64,000 nt of DNA from Trifolium pratense (taxonomy: Eukaryota > Streptophyta > Magnoliopsida > Fabales > Fabaceae): NCBI RefSeq assembly GCF_020283565.1, contig NC_060062.1, forward strand, positions 30,564,251-30,628,250. Reading direction: 5' to 3'. The position numbers and the translations under genes were made by a program. Of the stretch, positions 47,154 to 58,008 are shown in pieces. The notes below the pieces were generated by a model. It ran no database searches. It was given only the letters and a program-made list of their open reading frames with translations, and was not told where the DNA came from. Position 1 is the first letter of the stretch. Every line of letters begins with the position of its first letter.

Positions 47154-48654
47154 AAAATCTCCATGCTAGCTAGTATCTATATATACTTACTATGTCTATG
47201 GTTTCTTAATTTTATGAACATATATGTTTATTATTGGAATTCTTTGAGTCACGTAGCATAATAACTTTCCTAATTATATTTATTGACCTTATGTATTCAT
47301 TTCATAAGGTGTGGGTAGATTGATTTTCCGTATTCTTTTTCATTAAATAAACCCGTGCGTTGCATGGGTTTGATTAAAAAAACACGTTTAAAATATTTTT
47401 TAAATAAAATATAATAACTACGATAAGTATAAATACATATAATTAAATTTAATATTAGTCATGAGAAATGTTGAAATAAGCTCATGTTATAAAATGTGAT
47501 TCATATATGTTAGTTTTATCTTTTTCATCTTTTGATCTCATTCCTTGAAAGTACATACCAAATAGCATAGCTTCTTACTCTCCTCTATGCAATTCAAGAT
47601 ATTTCATATTTAACTAAATTTTAGTTCTTGTGTTGATATATCGACTTCTTTTAGAGTTTTTTTTTTAGTAATTTGTTAATTCTTTCTTTCTTTTTTTGTT
47701 TAGATTTTTTTCCTTTGTTTAATTATGTCCCTCGTTTTTCTTGTTGTTTAGTTGGTCTTTTAATCATTTAATAATATTTAATTGCGAATTTGTTTTTAAT
47801 TTGGTTTAAGAACTTTCAATAATGACTTTCAAAGTACTCCAAAATAGAAATGAGAGAATGAAACAAAAAAAAATATTGATTATTGGATATAAAAAAGAGT
47901 GAGTGAAATTAAATAAATCTCCAACATTGATTTATGATTCATCTTTGGTGGTTTTTGTCTTTCATCCTTTGGTCTTTCTTGTAAAATTACGCACAACTTG
48001 ACGGAACTATTAACTTTACTCCTCTATGTAATTTAAGGTTTCTCATATTTATTGAAATTTATGGTCATCCATAAACAAATTAGTATTCTTCATCTTTTAA
48101 TTGAAATTGAAATACTACTTCAAATTCTTCATCCCCCCTAAATCAGGTAGATTCCTATCGAAAAGAGGTTTGACAATTAGTTTTTTCAAAATTCATTATA
48201 ATTTGGTTTTTTTTTTCTATGCTTGCAATTATATTGTTACAAAATATTTTTAAAATGTGGAAGTTGAAAATGTGAAACAATTGAATTAAGATTAAAGATG
48301 AAAATTTAATTTTTTTTTCTAATTCACATAATTATAGGCACTAATAGTATAAGAATGGGTGAAAAATGTTTTTGACACAAACATAAACGAATAATATTAG
48401 AGTCATTCACTCTTTAATCTCTTGCAAATGGACCAAATTATAAAAATTGTTTTCACTTTTTTATAACTTGCATATAATTTTGGCATACTTACATTTTTTA
48501 TAACTTGTAAATAGATCATTTATATATTTTAGGGATGGAATAATTTTTTGTTAAAAGAAATGATAATTAAAATCAATTTAACAATAATGTTCATTAGTTG
48601 TATATATAAAAAATCTCCAATTATTAATTTGATAAAAATGATAATTATCCAAAG
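45561..48654. other. AT-rich transposon debris, no gene
   Basis: Contains further diverged copies of the palindrome-arm sequence (ctcctctatgcaattcaaga at about 47581 and ctcctctatgtaatttaagg at about 48020), a (TA)n run at 47120-47149, and a hairpin ACCCGTGC-gtt-GCATGGGT at 47351-47369. That hairpin looks like a Helitron 3' end but lacks the CTRR terminus on either strand. The minus-strand peptide FKLFKDNNGTDKSVDLESPD near 46985-46925 could be a remnant of an OB-fold (RPA-like) protein often found in Helitrons; this is a guess. Confidence 0.4.
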
Positions 48655-49450
48655 AACATTTAAATTGCAACCTAAGATGACGTGCTTAGATTAAAATACG
48701 ACTGTCTATTAAAATTTATATATATTCAATCCACACTTAACCGATCCAGATTTAGGCACATGTTATACGATAAACGTATGAAGATTATATATTTGGACAA
48801 CCTCTAATTCAAGTTAAATCAATATACTTCTTGTATTACAATTATAAGAACCACATGACTTGTTTGTAAACTTAAAAAAAAAAAAAAAATTGTACTTTGT
48901 TTTTGTTTCTGTATTTCTCTTGAGATATATCACATACACATTGTAGACAATATAGTATTTAAAAATGAAACACATATTTCTAAATTATTTGGATTGCCCT
49001 CCTTTGATTGAATGTCTCCAACATCAATATACATACCCTCAATCTATATAAATTTTAAGGCACTACAAAATCAATAAATAGAAGTCTCTTTTATCCTCTT
49101 CAACTTATTCACATGAAAAGTTAAATATATTCCCATTAATCAACATAAGAATATAAGAAACAAATAAGCTAAAACATTAGACTAATAAAATAATACACAA
49201 AAAAAGAAGATTTTTCTAGTAACAAACATTATATCAATAAAAAAGGATGGCTTACATGACTGCCATCAGAGTTAAATACACATCCTGTTTGTTTCCTTCA
49301 CATGAAAAAATAGTCATATTCATATTAGTCGATATCGATATAAGTAAATAAGAAAGGATGCTTAAAAATTAGACTAACAAATTATACCATATCGCTAAAA
49401 TAAAGCCTTAAATATTTGTTGAATCTACAGATTGTCTCACATTCTAGCAA
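48655..49450. repeat. Long inverted repeat, right arm (partner at 36.3-36.96 kb)
   Basis: Reverse complement of the Helitron-type block at 36540-36960, and more distally (49270-49400) of the segment near 36330-36500. Roughly 85-90 percent similar by eye, with indels. Confidence 0.7.
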
Positions 49451-49883
49451 TGCCCACTTTTATACTACTTTCATTTGTCGCATTGTCGAGGTTATTGATC
49501 TCCAGCTCCTGTTGGCCTGTAAGGAAAACAAACCAAGATTGTATATGTATAAAGGGTTAAGTCTTATGTAAGTGGAAATATTGCATGTGAAGAGCATAGG
49601 TGTATGAAATGTAAGAACAATATGCTTACTTATTGACATTACTTCGAGAAGCAGACATGATGTGGTAACTCTCTTAGTTGTGTAATTAAAATATTTCTTG
49701 GGTGTGAAAGGTGGTGAGTATAGGAGTAATGAACACATTTATATAGGAACCAATTAACCATGTTATGAATATAGGAAGAGTTAGACTTGTTCAAAAAAAA
49801 ATATAGGAAGAGTGTTAGGATGTGACCCAAAAAAAAAATACGAAGAGTTTGGCTATAGAGAGTCACACATGAAGTGGTTACAA
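49451..49883. other. Short AT-rich spacer left of the CACTA element
   Basis: No recognisable gene. Contains a small direct duplication (atataggaagagt at about 49769 and 49801). Minus-strand open stretches here have no family resemblance. Confidence 0.4.
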
Positions 49884-49905
49884 ATACACTAGTGCAGAAA
49901 GGGGA

Positions 49906-50690
49906 TTCCACTACCGGCCAAATAGGGATTCCACTACTGGCCGCGGCCGGTAGTAAATACACTCGTCGTTGTAAGTCAATACTTTCCACGACGGGTCTTT
50001 TTATACCCGTCGTGGTATGTCAGGTTTCTACTGTATTATTAATTAAATTTATGAGGATTCCACTACGGGTATTTACAAATACCCGTAGTGGTATGTATGA
50101 GATTCCACTACGGGTATTTTCAATATCCGTAGTGGTATGTATAGTTTTCATTTTTTTTTTTATAGTCTGGGATTCCACTACCGGTATTTGTAAATACCGG
50201 TAGTGGTATGTGTGGTTTTAATTTTTTTTTTTTAGAATTGAGGATTCCACTACTGGTATTAACAAATACCCGTAGTGGTATGTATTGTTTCCAGTTTTTT
50301 TTTTTTAGAATCTGGGATACCACTACGGGTATTTAACAAATACCCGTAGTGGTATGTATTGTTTCCAGTTTTTTTTTTTAGAATCTGGGATACCACTACG
50401 GGTATTTAACAAATACCCGTAGTGGTATGTATTGTTTCCAGTTTTTTTTTTTTAGAATCTGGGATACCACTACGGGTATTTACAAATACCCGTAGTGGTA
50501 TGTGTGGTTTTCATTTTTTTTTTTTTAGAGTCTGGGATTCCACTACCGGTATTTGTAAATACCGGTAGTGGTATGTGTGGTTTTAATTTTTTTTTTTTAG
50601 AATTGAGGATACCACTACGGGTATTTACAAATACCCGTAGTGGTATGTATGGTTTTCACTACTGATTGTTATAAATATCAGTAGTGGTAT
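49906..50690. repeat. Left subterminal array of about twelve palindromes
   Basis: Perfect or near-perfect inverted units with arms like CCACTACGGGTATTT separated by two to three bases, e.g. at 49987-50016, 50060-50091, 50105-50135, 50175-50206, 50247-50278 and then about every 73 bp to 50642, ending with a weaker one at 50657-50688. Several are joined by a repeated linker (tatgtattgtttccag, T-run, agaatctggga). Three variants alternate: CGGGTA, CCGGTA and CTGGTA. These probably act as transposase-binding sites, as subterminal repeats do in En/Spm. Confidence 0.9.
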
Positions 50691-51304
50691 GTTAGTTTTT
50701 TTTTTTGTTTTTTTTCGTTTTTTTTAATTCCTGTGCCTGCATATTAATATATGGCGCCCTTCCGGCGCATAAATTATACGTTCTTTTAGTAGGTAATAAC
50801 GCAAAAGAAAATTGTCATAATTTCGAATATTATTTTCCACAATTCATTGTCAATTCCTAACAAGTTACACATTCAATACATTAAAATCACAAAACTTAAC
50901 ATTATCACTAATTATATCTATTCTAATTCCAAGCATACAGCCCCCTAATATACACAAAAATCAAAACTAGCTCTATCCAATTCCAAAACAGCAACTCAAA
51001 CTACCAATTCCATGACAGTCCAAAACAGCAAGTCCAAAACAGTGGGATGCACCCGAGCCAAATTACCAATTCCATCACCTGATCTGCTTCCAAGACTCAA
51101 ACTAAAGCTAATAACCAATTCCTCATCACCCTGCAGAATCTCAAATTTGACAGAAAGTGTTCAAATTTGACAGAATCTCAAATTTTCTCTTTTTTGCATA
51201 AAAATAAACAAGTGTAAACTAAAATTGCTGCAATGTATTGAATAGACCAATTTGCAAAAACAAAGTTCAAATAATGAACTATTCTATAACTCACCAGATA
51301 AATC
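50691..51304 (-). other. 3' UTR of the TNPA/Ulp1-like gene and spacer
   Basis: No coding region. Includes a small GC palindrome (tggcgcccttccggcgca at 50752-50769) and duplicated ttccaattcc-like and caaatttgacaga words (51145-51180). Confidence 0.45.
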
Positions 51305-54300
51305 TTAACCCTCCAATAACGACAAAAAATATGTTGACCAACGTAATCGCAATTCATACATCTCCTCAGCTGTTAACTCTTTTGGGTCATTAAATACCTA
51401 CAATAAGTAAATAATAATATAAAACTATTCTTGACTCGGTTATAAAAAATTATTGATGTATAAAAAATAAAAATTATTACCTCCATCCAAGAATCAGTTA
51501 TCTTAGCAGTGACAATGTCCAACATATTTTTCATTACATAGTATCCACAGTCATTTGAATTATATTGTTTCCTCGCCTACAAATTATATATAGTAACATT
51601 TGATCAAAAAATACCACACTTACTTATCAAAAAAGTAAATATATATAAAGTTAGAATACCACACTTACTTGTGGATAAAGCCATACGGTATTGTTCTTTC
51701 TATTGCCATTCGCCATTTGATCAACCGTAAAAACACTAATTCATAAGAAAAAAAAGCCGCATAAAATCATATAAAATTTGTAATAATTTATGTTTATAGT
51801 ATATAACCAAAACCCCTAAAGTATAAACTTAATTACCTTGAAACAATTTTCTCCATTATTGGATTAAGTTTCCAATGTAGTGAACAAATAACAACCACGG
51901 TATTTATCTTTGGACAAAGTATTATCAACTGCCAATGTCCTCTGTACGCGTGCGTGGAAGAACAGTATTATATTGTTAATAACTATGAGTTATAAAAAAT
52001 AAATAAGTATTAAAAAAATACACAAATTCATACAAACTTACCCATGGTTAAATGGTAATAATTGACACTCTTTCTTTTCATTTTCTAACTTATGCTGGAT
52101 GTATTTCTTGCATTTACTTTGAGATATTCTCTGATCACTTTTTTTCCCAGCATCACCAACAATGTTCAGAAAACTTGGTTCCAAAATTCCATATACATTT
52201 GTGGTGTTGTTTTCAATGCATAAACGATGAATGTACCTGAATATAATTTTAAAGTTAGGAGAGATATATAACATATTAACAGATATTGAGATAGTAGTAA
52301 ATAAGAAAGTACACTTACGAGCACCAAACACTTAGAGTACTCATGTCGAGCCAAATAAAACCCACCAACAACTCTCTTATACACTTGCAAGACATGAGAA
52401 AATTAGTACACATTGAACAATGAGTTAATTGTACATCCAAATGATCATCACCCTTTTTCAGAACCATGATTAACAATTTCTGAACATCGTCCATGTTATC
52501 TTCAGCCTCTGCTACCGGTGCAGGAGAACGACTTCCTTTTGCGCTTTCAGTGACAACAACCTCCTTGAGTTCATTTTGCATCTTGACCGGTGCAGGAGAA
52601 CAACTCCCTTTTGCGCTTCCGGTGACAACAACTTGTTCAGCACAAGCTTCAGGTACCATGACTCTATTATTTGTATCAGAGGTTTGGGATAAACCCATGG
52701 ACTTTAGTGTCTCCATAAGAGAATCTTGCATCATCTTACGCTCTTGCGCCAACTTTTCCTCAAACTTAGCTTCCAAATCTGCTTTAAATGCTGCTAGTTG
52801 CTCTTTGACATCTATACCTTGTCTTTGACGTGAAACCTTTGATCTTCCCCAGTAAGTGGTAATGTTATGTTTTTTTCCAACACCACGAACACTACCACCA
52901 TGCTCAGGTGTTCCAATGGCTTCTGTTAGGACATCGTGACGTCCCGTTGGAACAAAGTCACCCTTTTTTGAGTCTTCAACAATTTTCTCCTACAACATGC
53001 ACAAACAAAGTCACAATATAGTAAATAATTGTGTTACTTGAAGCAAAAGCATGATTATAATGTTACTTACAATTTTCTCAGCAACTTTTTTTACAGGCTC
53101 AGATGTGAATTCTCCCCCTTTCTTTTGTCGTGCTCTCGTCCATGTCTCATAGCGTTCCGGTGGAGATGGATGACGATCATCATCAGTTAAGCCAGAACTA
53201 TCTTTCGATAAGGATTGTCTCTTTTCATTGATCATCTGCTCCTCGAGCCTCTTATACCCGCCACGGGATAATACATGTGGGTAAACATTCTTTGCATGAT
53301 TCTCCCTACCCTTTTGACTTTTTTCCTATTATAAACTCAAATAATTAGTAATGTAAAAATCACATTCAGCAGTTTCAACAGACTTTTTTCCTATTCTTTG
53401 CAAGATAGTTTCAGAATCACAATCACAAAATCACAAAATCACAGTTTCAGCAGTCAAGACAGTTTCACAGTTTCAGCAGTTTAGGCAATAAAAATCTGCA
53501 GTTTCAGCAGTCAAAATCACAGTTTCAGCAGTCAAGACAGAATCAGCAAAATCACAGTTTCAGCAGTTTAGGCAAACAAAATCACAAAATCACAGTTTCA
53601 GCAGTCAAGACAGAATCAGCAGTTTTAGCGCGGTTTTAGCGCAGTTTTAGCGCGGTTTTAGCGCGGTTTTAGCGCAGTAGCAGCAGTCAAGACATAAAAA
53701 TCACAAAATCACAAATCACAAAACACAATATTTAACACAGTAGCAGCAGAAGCAGCAGTCAACACAGTTTAATGATTTTGAAATTACACTAACCTTAAAA
53801 TCAGAGGTCTGTCGATACTTCACAAACTCTTCCCATATATCTTTTTTGATGTAAGGATACTTGACGTATGGAGGAACGTCATCTGGTTTGGGGTCTGTGA
53901 TATAAGTTCTAGTCAACCGTGATTTAAAATCTTTCCATCGCTCCCCCGCATAGTGAAACCATATTTTCTTAAAATGATCACTCTTTTTTGCATCATCAAA
54001 CTCAGGTATAACAAAAATAGCCTATAATATTTACATTAAAAAATTTGGTGTTAGCATAAGATGTATTTGATATGATAATAAAATATAACAAAATGTTGAA
54101 TTTCAAATACCTTAATATCTGTCCACATAGCATTCTTTACTCCTTCAGGTATATGTTTCCACAACTCTTTCGCAATACTGCATCTTTCTCGAGTAAGAAG
54201 TGCTACGTAACTCTTAAAATGGGAGGCATTGTTACCATAACACTCTCCAGTTTCTAGATCAAACTGGAGAGGGATCTTTATACCCGTTTTACGAACGTTT

Positions 54301-54386
54301 TCAATTGCTTTCAACATAGTGGGACCTCTAACACTTTTTTTATTACTTTGACTAGTTTCAGCAGAGTTGCCGGTTGAATCAGCCAT
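51305..54386 (-). CDS. CACTA second gene: TNPA-like (Transposase_24) protein with C-terminal Ulp1-like domain, nine exons
   Basis: Exons 54386-54111, 54021-53794, 53325-53071, 52989-52319, 52236-52042, 51941-51837, 51735-51669, 51576-51481, 51397-51305; 1,986 bases, 661 aa, all introns GT-AG and in phase. The N-terminal half (RGPTMLKAIENVRKTGIKI, W(T)DIKAIFVIPEF, YPYIKKDIWEEFVKYR, ETWTRARQKKGG) is the plant En/Spm Transposase_24-type region. A coiled-coil stretch follows (about 52830-52700, KFEEKLAQERKMMQDSL). Two near repeats of VV(V)T(G/E)SAKGS(C/R)SPAPV come next. The last five exons resemble a C48 (Ulp1) protease fold: GGHWQLIILCP with His, and SNDCGYYVMKNMLDIV with the Cys. The usual Asp (YDS) reads ICS. 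Exon 4's end is the least certain boundary. The role is probably end-binding; protease activity is doubtful. Confidence 0.8.
53395..53770. repeat. Minisatellites inside an intron of the TNPA/Ulp1-like gene
   Basis: Two simple tandem arrays in the intron between exons 2 and 3: a cacagtttcagcagtcaaga-type unit repeated irregularly from 53430 to 53620, and a 12-base unit (agcgc(g/a)gtttt) repeated about six times at 53618-53680. Another short gcag run follows at 53740-53760. Confidence 0.8.
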
Positions 54387-54729
54387 ATCGTATCTGTTTA
54401 CACAAAACACAAAAAAATGAATTAAGCATAAGACACAAAAACTGAGTTGTTGGTTAATAGCAATAACAACCAAAAAATAAATGTCGCAAATTAAAATGTC
54501 TCAGCACAAAACAAAAAAAAAAAAACTGAATTAAGCATAAGACACTTGCAATATAAATGTCGCAGCACAAAACACAAAAAACTGAATTAAGCATAAAACA
54601 CTTGCATAAAACTGAATTAAGCATAAATGTCGCAGCACAAAAAATTCAATAACAATCAAAACAAATGGTGTTTTATTACTATGTGTTACAAAACAAGTGG
54701 TAAAAAAATGCAAATAGTGAAAGTAATGT

Positions 54730-57700
54730 CTAATCCCATATTCCTTCGTCATGATCTAAACGAATAGCTGCATGCACATCATCCTCTTCGTTTTCTTCAA
54801 TGAAGGTAGGCACATCTGTTGAGAAAGGAGGAATTTCGGAAATATCAAGCTCTTGATTTTCATAACTACCATGCACATTTTTTCCTTGTAGAACCACCGA
54901 CCACCGTTCATTAGAAGGATCTTTGACATAAAACACCTGTTTTGCTTGGGATGCCATGATGAAAGGTTCGTCTTTATAAGCTAACTTGCAAAGATCAACT
55001 AGTGTAAATCCTAATTCATCAATTCTCACACCATTGTTGATATCAATCCATTTGCATTTAAATAAAGGCACTTTAAACACAACGTAATCAACCTCCCAGA
55101 TCTCTTCAATCACCCCAAAGTAGGGTGTAGATGCCATAACCGGATTTTTATCTTTGGAACTAGAGAAGTGCATGGACTCTGCCACAATCATAACCCCACT
55201 ATTTTGCATGGTACTGCGGTCATCCTTTGATTTTGTATAAAAGGAAGTTTTGTTAATATCATATGCACTCCAAGTCAATATGTTACATTTAGGCTCATAG
55301 GACAACCACTTTATTGTATCGGAAACACTATCATCTTGGCAGACCTTTTCTTTAAACCACTCTGAGAATTTCTTATTATGCTCTCTTAACACCCATTTTT
55401 CATTCATCTTATCGTGCATTTTCTTTATGATGCTTTTGTGAGCAGACAAGTAAGGTTGAACTTCATCAGTGTTATTCAATATATACAAATGCGCTTGAAG
55501 AATTATATCAATATGCATGCTCTTGACATTTAAACCTTGCGTGCCCACACCGTCACATCTTCCATCATGACGAGACTTGGGAACCCCTATAGCATCCACT
55601 TCTGACAAATAGTTTGAACAAAACTCAATAGCTTCTTCTGCAATGTACCTCTCAACAATCGAAGCTTCCGGACGGTGTGGGTTTTTTGTATACCCTTTTA
55701 GGATCTTCATGTATCGCTCTATTGGATACATCCACCGTAAATAAATTGGGCCACACAATCTAATCTCCCTTACTAGATGAACAATCAAATGAACCATAAT
55801 GTCAAAAAATGAAGGAGGAAAATACATCTCCAATTGACACAAGATAACTGCAGCTTCGTTTTCCAACTCGTCTAACTTCAATGGATCAATTGCTTTACAA
55901 CATATTGCATTGAAGAATAAGCACAACCTGCATATAGCTTTCCTAACATTATCGGGCAATATCCCACGAATAGCCACAGGTAGTAGTTGTTGCATCAAGA
56001 CATGACAATCATGAGATTTTAAGCCGATTAATTTGAGATCTTTCATTGATACAAGGCTCTTGACATTTGACGAGTAACCATGTGGCACTTTGATACTTTG
56101 TAAACACTTGCAAAAACTTGTTTTCTCGTCTTTAGACAAAGTGTGACACGCGGGAGGCAAATATGTCTTGTCATTGATTTTTTGTGGTATTAACTCTTGT
56201 CGTATACCCATCAAATCCATATCAAGACGAGCATGTGCACCATCTTTTGTCTTGCCTTTAATGTCGAGAAGTGTTCCAATTACACTATCACATACATTTT
56301 TCTCCACGTGCATCACATCAATACAATGTCTTACATCAAGACTAGACCAATATGGAAGATCAAAGAACACTGACCTCTTTTTCCATATACTTTTCACAAC
56401 AGGCTGCTTTTTCCTTTTGACACTTTCACTTTCGGCTTTTGGCACTTTCGCTTTTGGCACTCTCCCTTTTGGCTTTTGGCACTTTCCGAAGACAACATTA
56501 ATGTCTCGTTGTCGTTCATAAACTTCCTCTCCAGTTAAGGGCGTTGGAGCAACACCATTCTCTTGGTCTCCGTCAAAAGCTTTTCGCAATCTACGATATG
56601 GATGATAACGATTTAGAAATTTTCGGTGGCCAAGATAAACAGTCTTCTTTCCATTTTTCAGTTGCTTATAACATGTTTTTTTTTCACATATGGGACACGC
56701 ATTATGCCCTTTAACGGAATACCCAGACAAATTGCCGTATGCCGGAAAGTCGTTGATGGTGCAAAACAACATGGCACGCATGTTGAACTGTTCACCAGAA
56801 TACGAATCAAAAACATCCACTCCTTCCTCCCACAACACTTTCAAATCATCAATTAGTGGACTTAGATAAACATCTATGTCATTTCCTGGTTGTCTTGGGC
56901 CTGAAATCATCATCGATAACATAATATATTTACGCTTCATGCACAACCAAGGAGATAGGTTGTAAATCATCAGGAGAACAGGCCATGAACTATGGTTAGT
57001 ACTTTGATTACCAAACGGATTCATTCCATCAGTAGCAAGTCCAAGTCTAAGGTTTCTCGACTCTTTGCCAAAATTTGGAAACAAAGAGTCAATTTTCTTC
57101 CATTGCAAAGAATCAGCTACATGGCGAATTTGGCCATCACATTTTCTCTCTTCTGCATGCCATCTAAGATTCTTTGCGTCATTTGCATTAGCAAACAATC
57201 TCTTGAACCTTGAAATTATTGGTAGGTACCATACGACTTTCGCGGGAGGACCCGTTTTGGTCACCTCATCATCACTAGAATCACCATCTTTCTTTTTGTA
57301 GCGAGACGCCTTACATGTCGGACAATGATTATAGTTTACAAACTCTTTTCGGTATAATATACAATCATTAGGGCATGCATGTATCTTTTCATACTCCAAA
57401 CCCATTGGACACAATACTTTTTTCGCCTCGTAATAACGATTTGGCATTACATTACCTTCTGGAAGCATTTGTATCAACAATTCAAGCAATTCAGTGAAAC
57501 TTTTGTCGGTCCACCCATTTTTTGCTTTCAAATTAAACAATTTTAACACCGCAGACAAACGGGTAAAATTTGTGCATCCCGGATACAATGGTTCATCCTT
57601 GTCACTGCATAAAGTTTCATACACATGCGCCCTCTTAAACGAATCTTCTCCAATATCACGCATCATGTCTTCTAGTCGATCATCGATATCCACACTACCA

Positions 57701-58008
57701 CTTTCTCTATGGGACACACTTGGCGTTGCTACTACTTCACCGTGCCATATCCATTGTGTATAATTTTGACAAATCCCGTCACAAATTAGATGATTCATGA
57801 TTTCTTTCTTAGTACGTTTTGGTTCTTTATTTGCACAATTTATACACGGACATAGAAAAAGTGGAGGAAATTCAGGAGGAGGACGTTCTAGTTCAGCATT
57901 ACTTTCCGCAAACTGTAGAAATTCCATCACTCCATGTCTGTACTCAGTACTTAATCGATTAGCTCTCATCCAACTACGGTCCATACCTACGTTTCGAAAT
58001 TTATGCAT
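54730..58008 (-). CDS. CACTA TNP2-like transposase, intact single ORF of 1,092 aa
   Basis: DDE-type transposase that cuts and joins the CACTA ends. Starting at MHKFRNVGMDRSWM (58008), it has the N-terminal transposase-associated domain (DRSWM, FLCPCINCAN, HLICDGICQNYTQWIWHGE). The core Transposase_21 domain follows, with LRLGLATDGMNPFG, SWPVLLMIYNLSPW, DIDVYLSPLIDDLKVLW, FPAYGNLSGYSVKGHNACP and the long DVRHCIDVMHVEKNVCDSVI then GTLLDIKGKTKDG. DUF4218 has LPVAIRGILPDNVR, HLVREIRLCGPIYLRWMYPI and ERYMKILKGYTKN. DUF4216 has VDYVVFKVPLFKCKW and the AKQVFYVKDP ending. A good acceptor (tttaacttag) just before the ATG suggests a 5' non-coding exon. No stops or shifts; length is normal for the family. 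It lies 344 bp upstream of the TNPA/Ulp1-like gene, same strand. Confidence 0.93.
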   Translation of the reverse strand: MHKFRNVGMDRSWMRANRLSTEYRHGVMEFLQFAESNAELERPPPEFPPLFLCPCINCANKEPKRTKKEIMNHLICDGICQNYTQWIWHGEVVATPSVSHRESGSVDIDDRLEDMMRDIGEDSFKRAHVYETLCSDKDEPLYPGCTNFTRLSAVLKLFNLKAKNGWTDKSFTELLELLIQMLPEGNVMPNRYYEAKKVLCPMGLEYEKIHACPNDCILYRKEFVNYNHCPTCKASRYKKKDGDSSDDEVTKTGPPAKVVWYLPIISRFKRLFANANDAKNLRWHAEERKCDGQIRHVADSLQWKKIDSLFPNFGKESRNLRLGLATDGMNPFGNQSTNHSSWPVLLMIYNLSPWLCMKRKYIMLSMMISGPRQPGNDIDVYLSPLIDDLKVLWEEGVDVFDSYSGEQFNMRAMLFCTINDFPAYGNLSGYSVKGHNACPICEKKTCYKQLKNGKKTVYLGHRKFLNRYHPYRRLRKAFDGDQENGVAPTPLTGEEVYERQRDINVVFGKCQKPKGRVPKAKVPKAESESVKRKKQPVVKSIWKKRSVFFDLPYWSSLDVRHCIDVMHVEKNVCDSVIGTLLDIKGKTKDGAHARLDMDLMGIRQELIPQKINDKTYLPPACHTLSKDEKTSFCKCLQSIKVPHGYSSNVKSLVSMKDLKLIGLKSHDCHVLMQQLLPVAIRGILPDNVRKAICRLCLFFNAICCKAIDPLKLDELENEAAVILCQLEMYFPPSFFDIMVHLIVHLVREIRLCGPIYLRWMYPIERYMKILKGYTKNPHRPEASIVERYIAEEAIEFCSNYLSEVDAIGVPKSRHDGRCDGVGTQGLNVKSMHIDIILQAHLYILNNTDEVQPYLSAHKSIIKKMHDKMNEKWVLREHNKKFSEWFKEKVCQDDSVSDTIKWLSYEPKCNILTWSAYDINKTSFYTKSKDDRSTMQNSGVMIVAESMHFSSSKDKNPVMASTPYFGVIEEIWEVDYVVFKVPLFKCKWIDINNGVRIDELGFTLVDLCKLAYKDEPFIMASQAKQVFYVKDPSNERWSVVLQGKNVHGSYENQELDISEIPPFSTDVPTFIEENEEDDVHAAIRLDHDEGIWD

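Noticed and set aside
47351..47369. Helitron 3' terminus (hairpin ACCCGTGC-gtt-GCATGGGT)
   Set aside because: No CTRR follows at the expected distance on either strand, so it is at best a worn or internal hairpin.
49460..49989. Small genes on the minus strand left of the CACTA element
   Set aside because: The open stretches have no family resemblance, and one runs across the CACTA border, so they are chance frames in AT-rich DNA.
49906..50690. CRISPR-like array: regular repeats with a spacing near 73 bp
   Set aside because: Units are palindromes joined by a repeated, not unique, linker; they sit inside a eukaryotic CACTA end, there are no cas genes, and the same units occur at the opposite end of the element.
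51305..52236. Host SUMO protease (Ulp1) gene
   Set aside because: The domain is joined in frame to Transposase_24-type exons, lies within the CACTA borders and lacks the catalytic Asp, so it belongs to the transposon.
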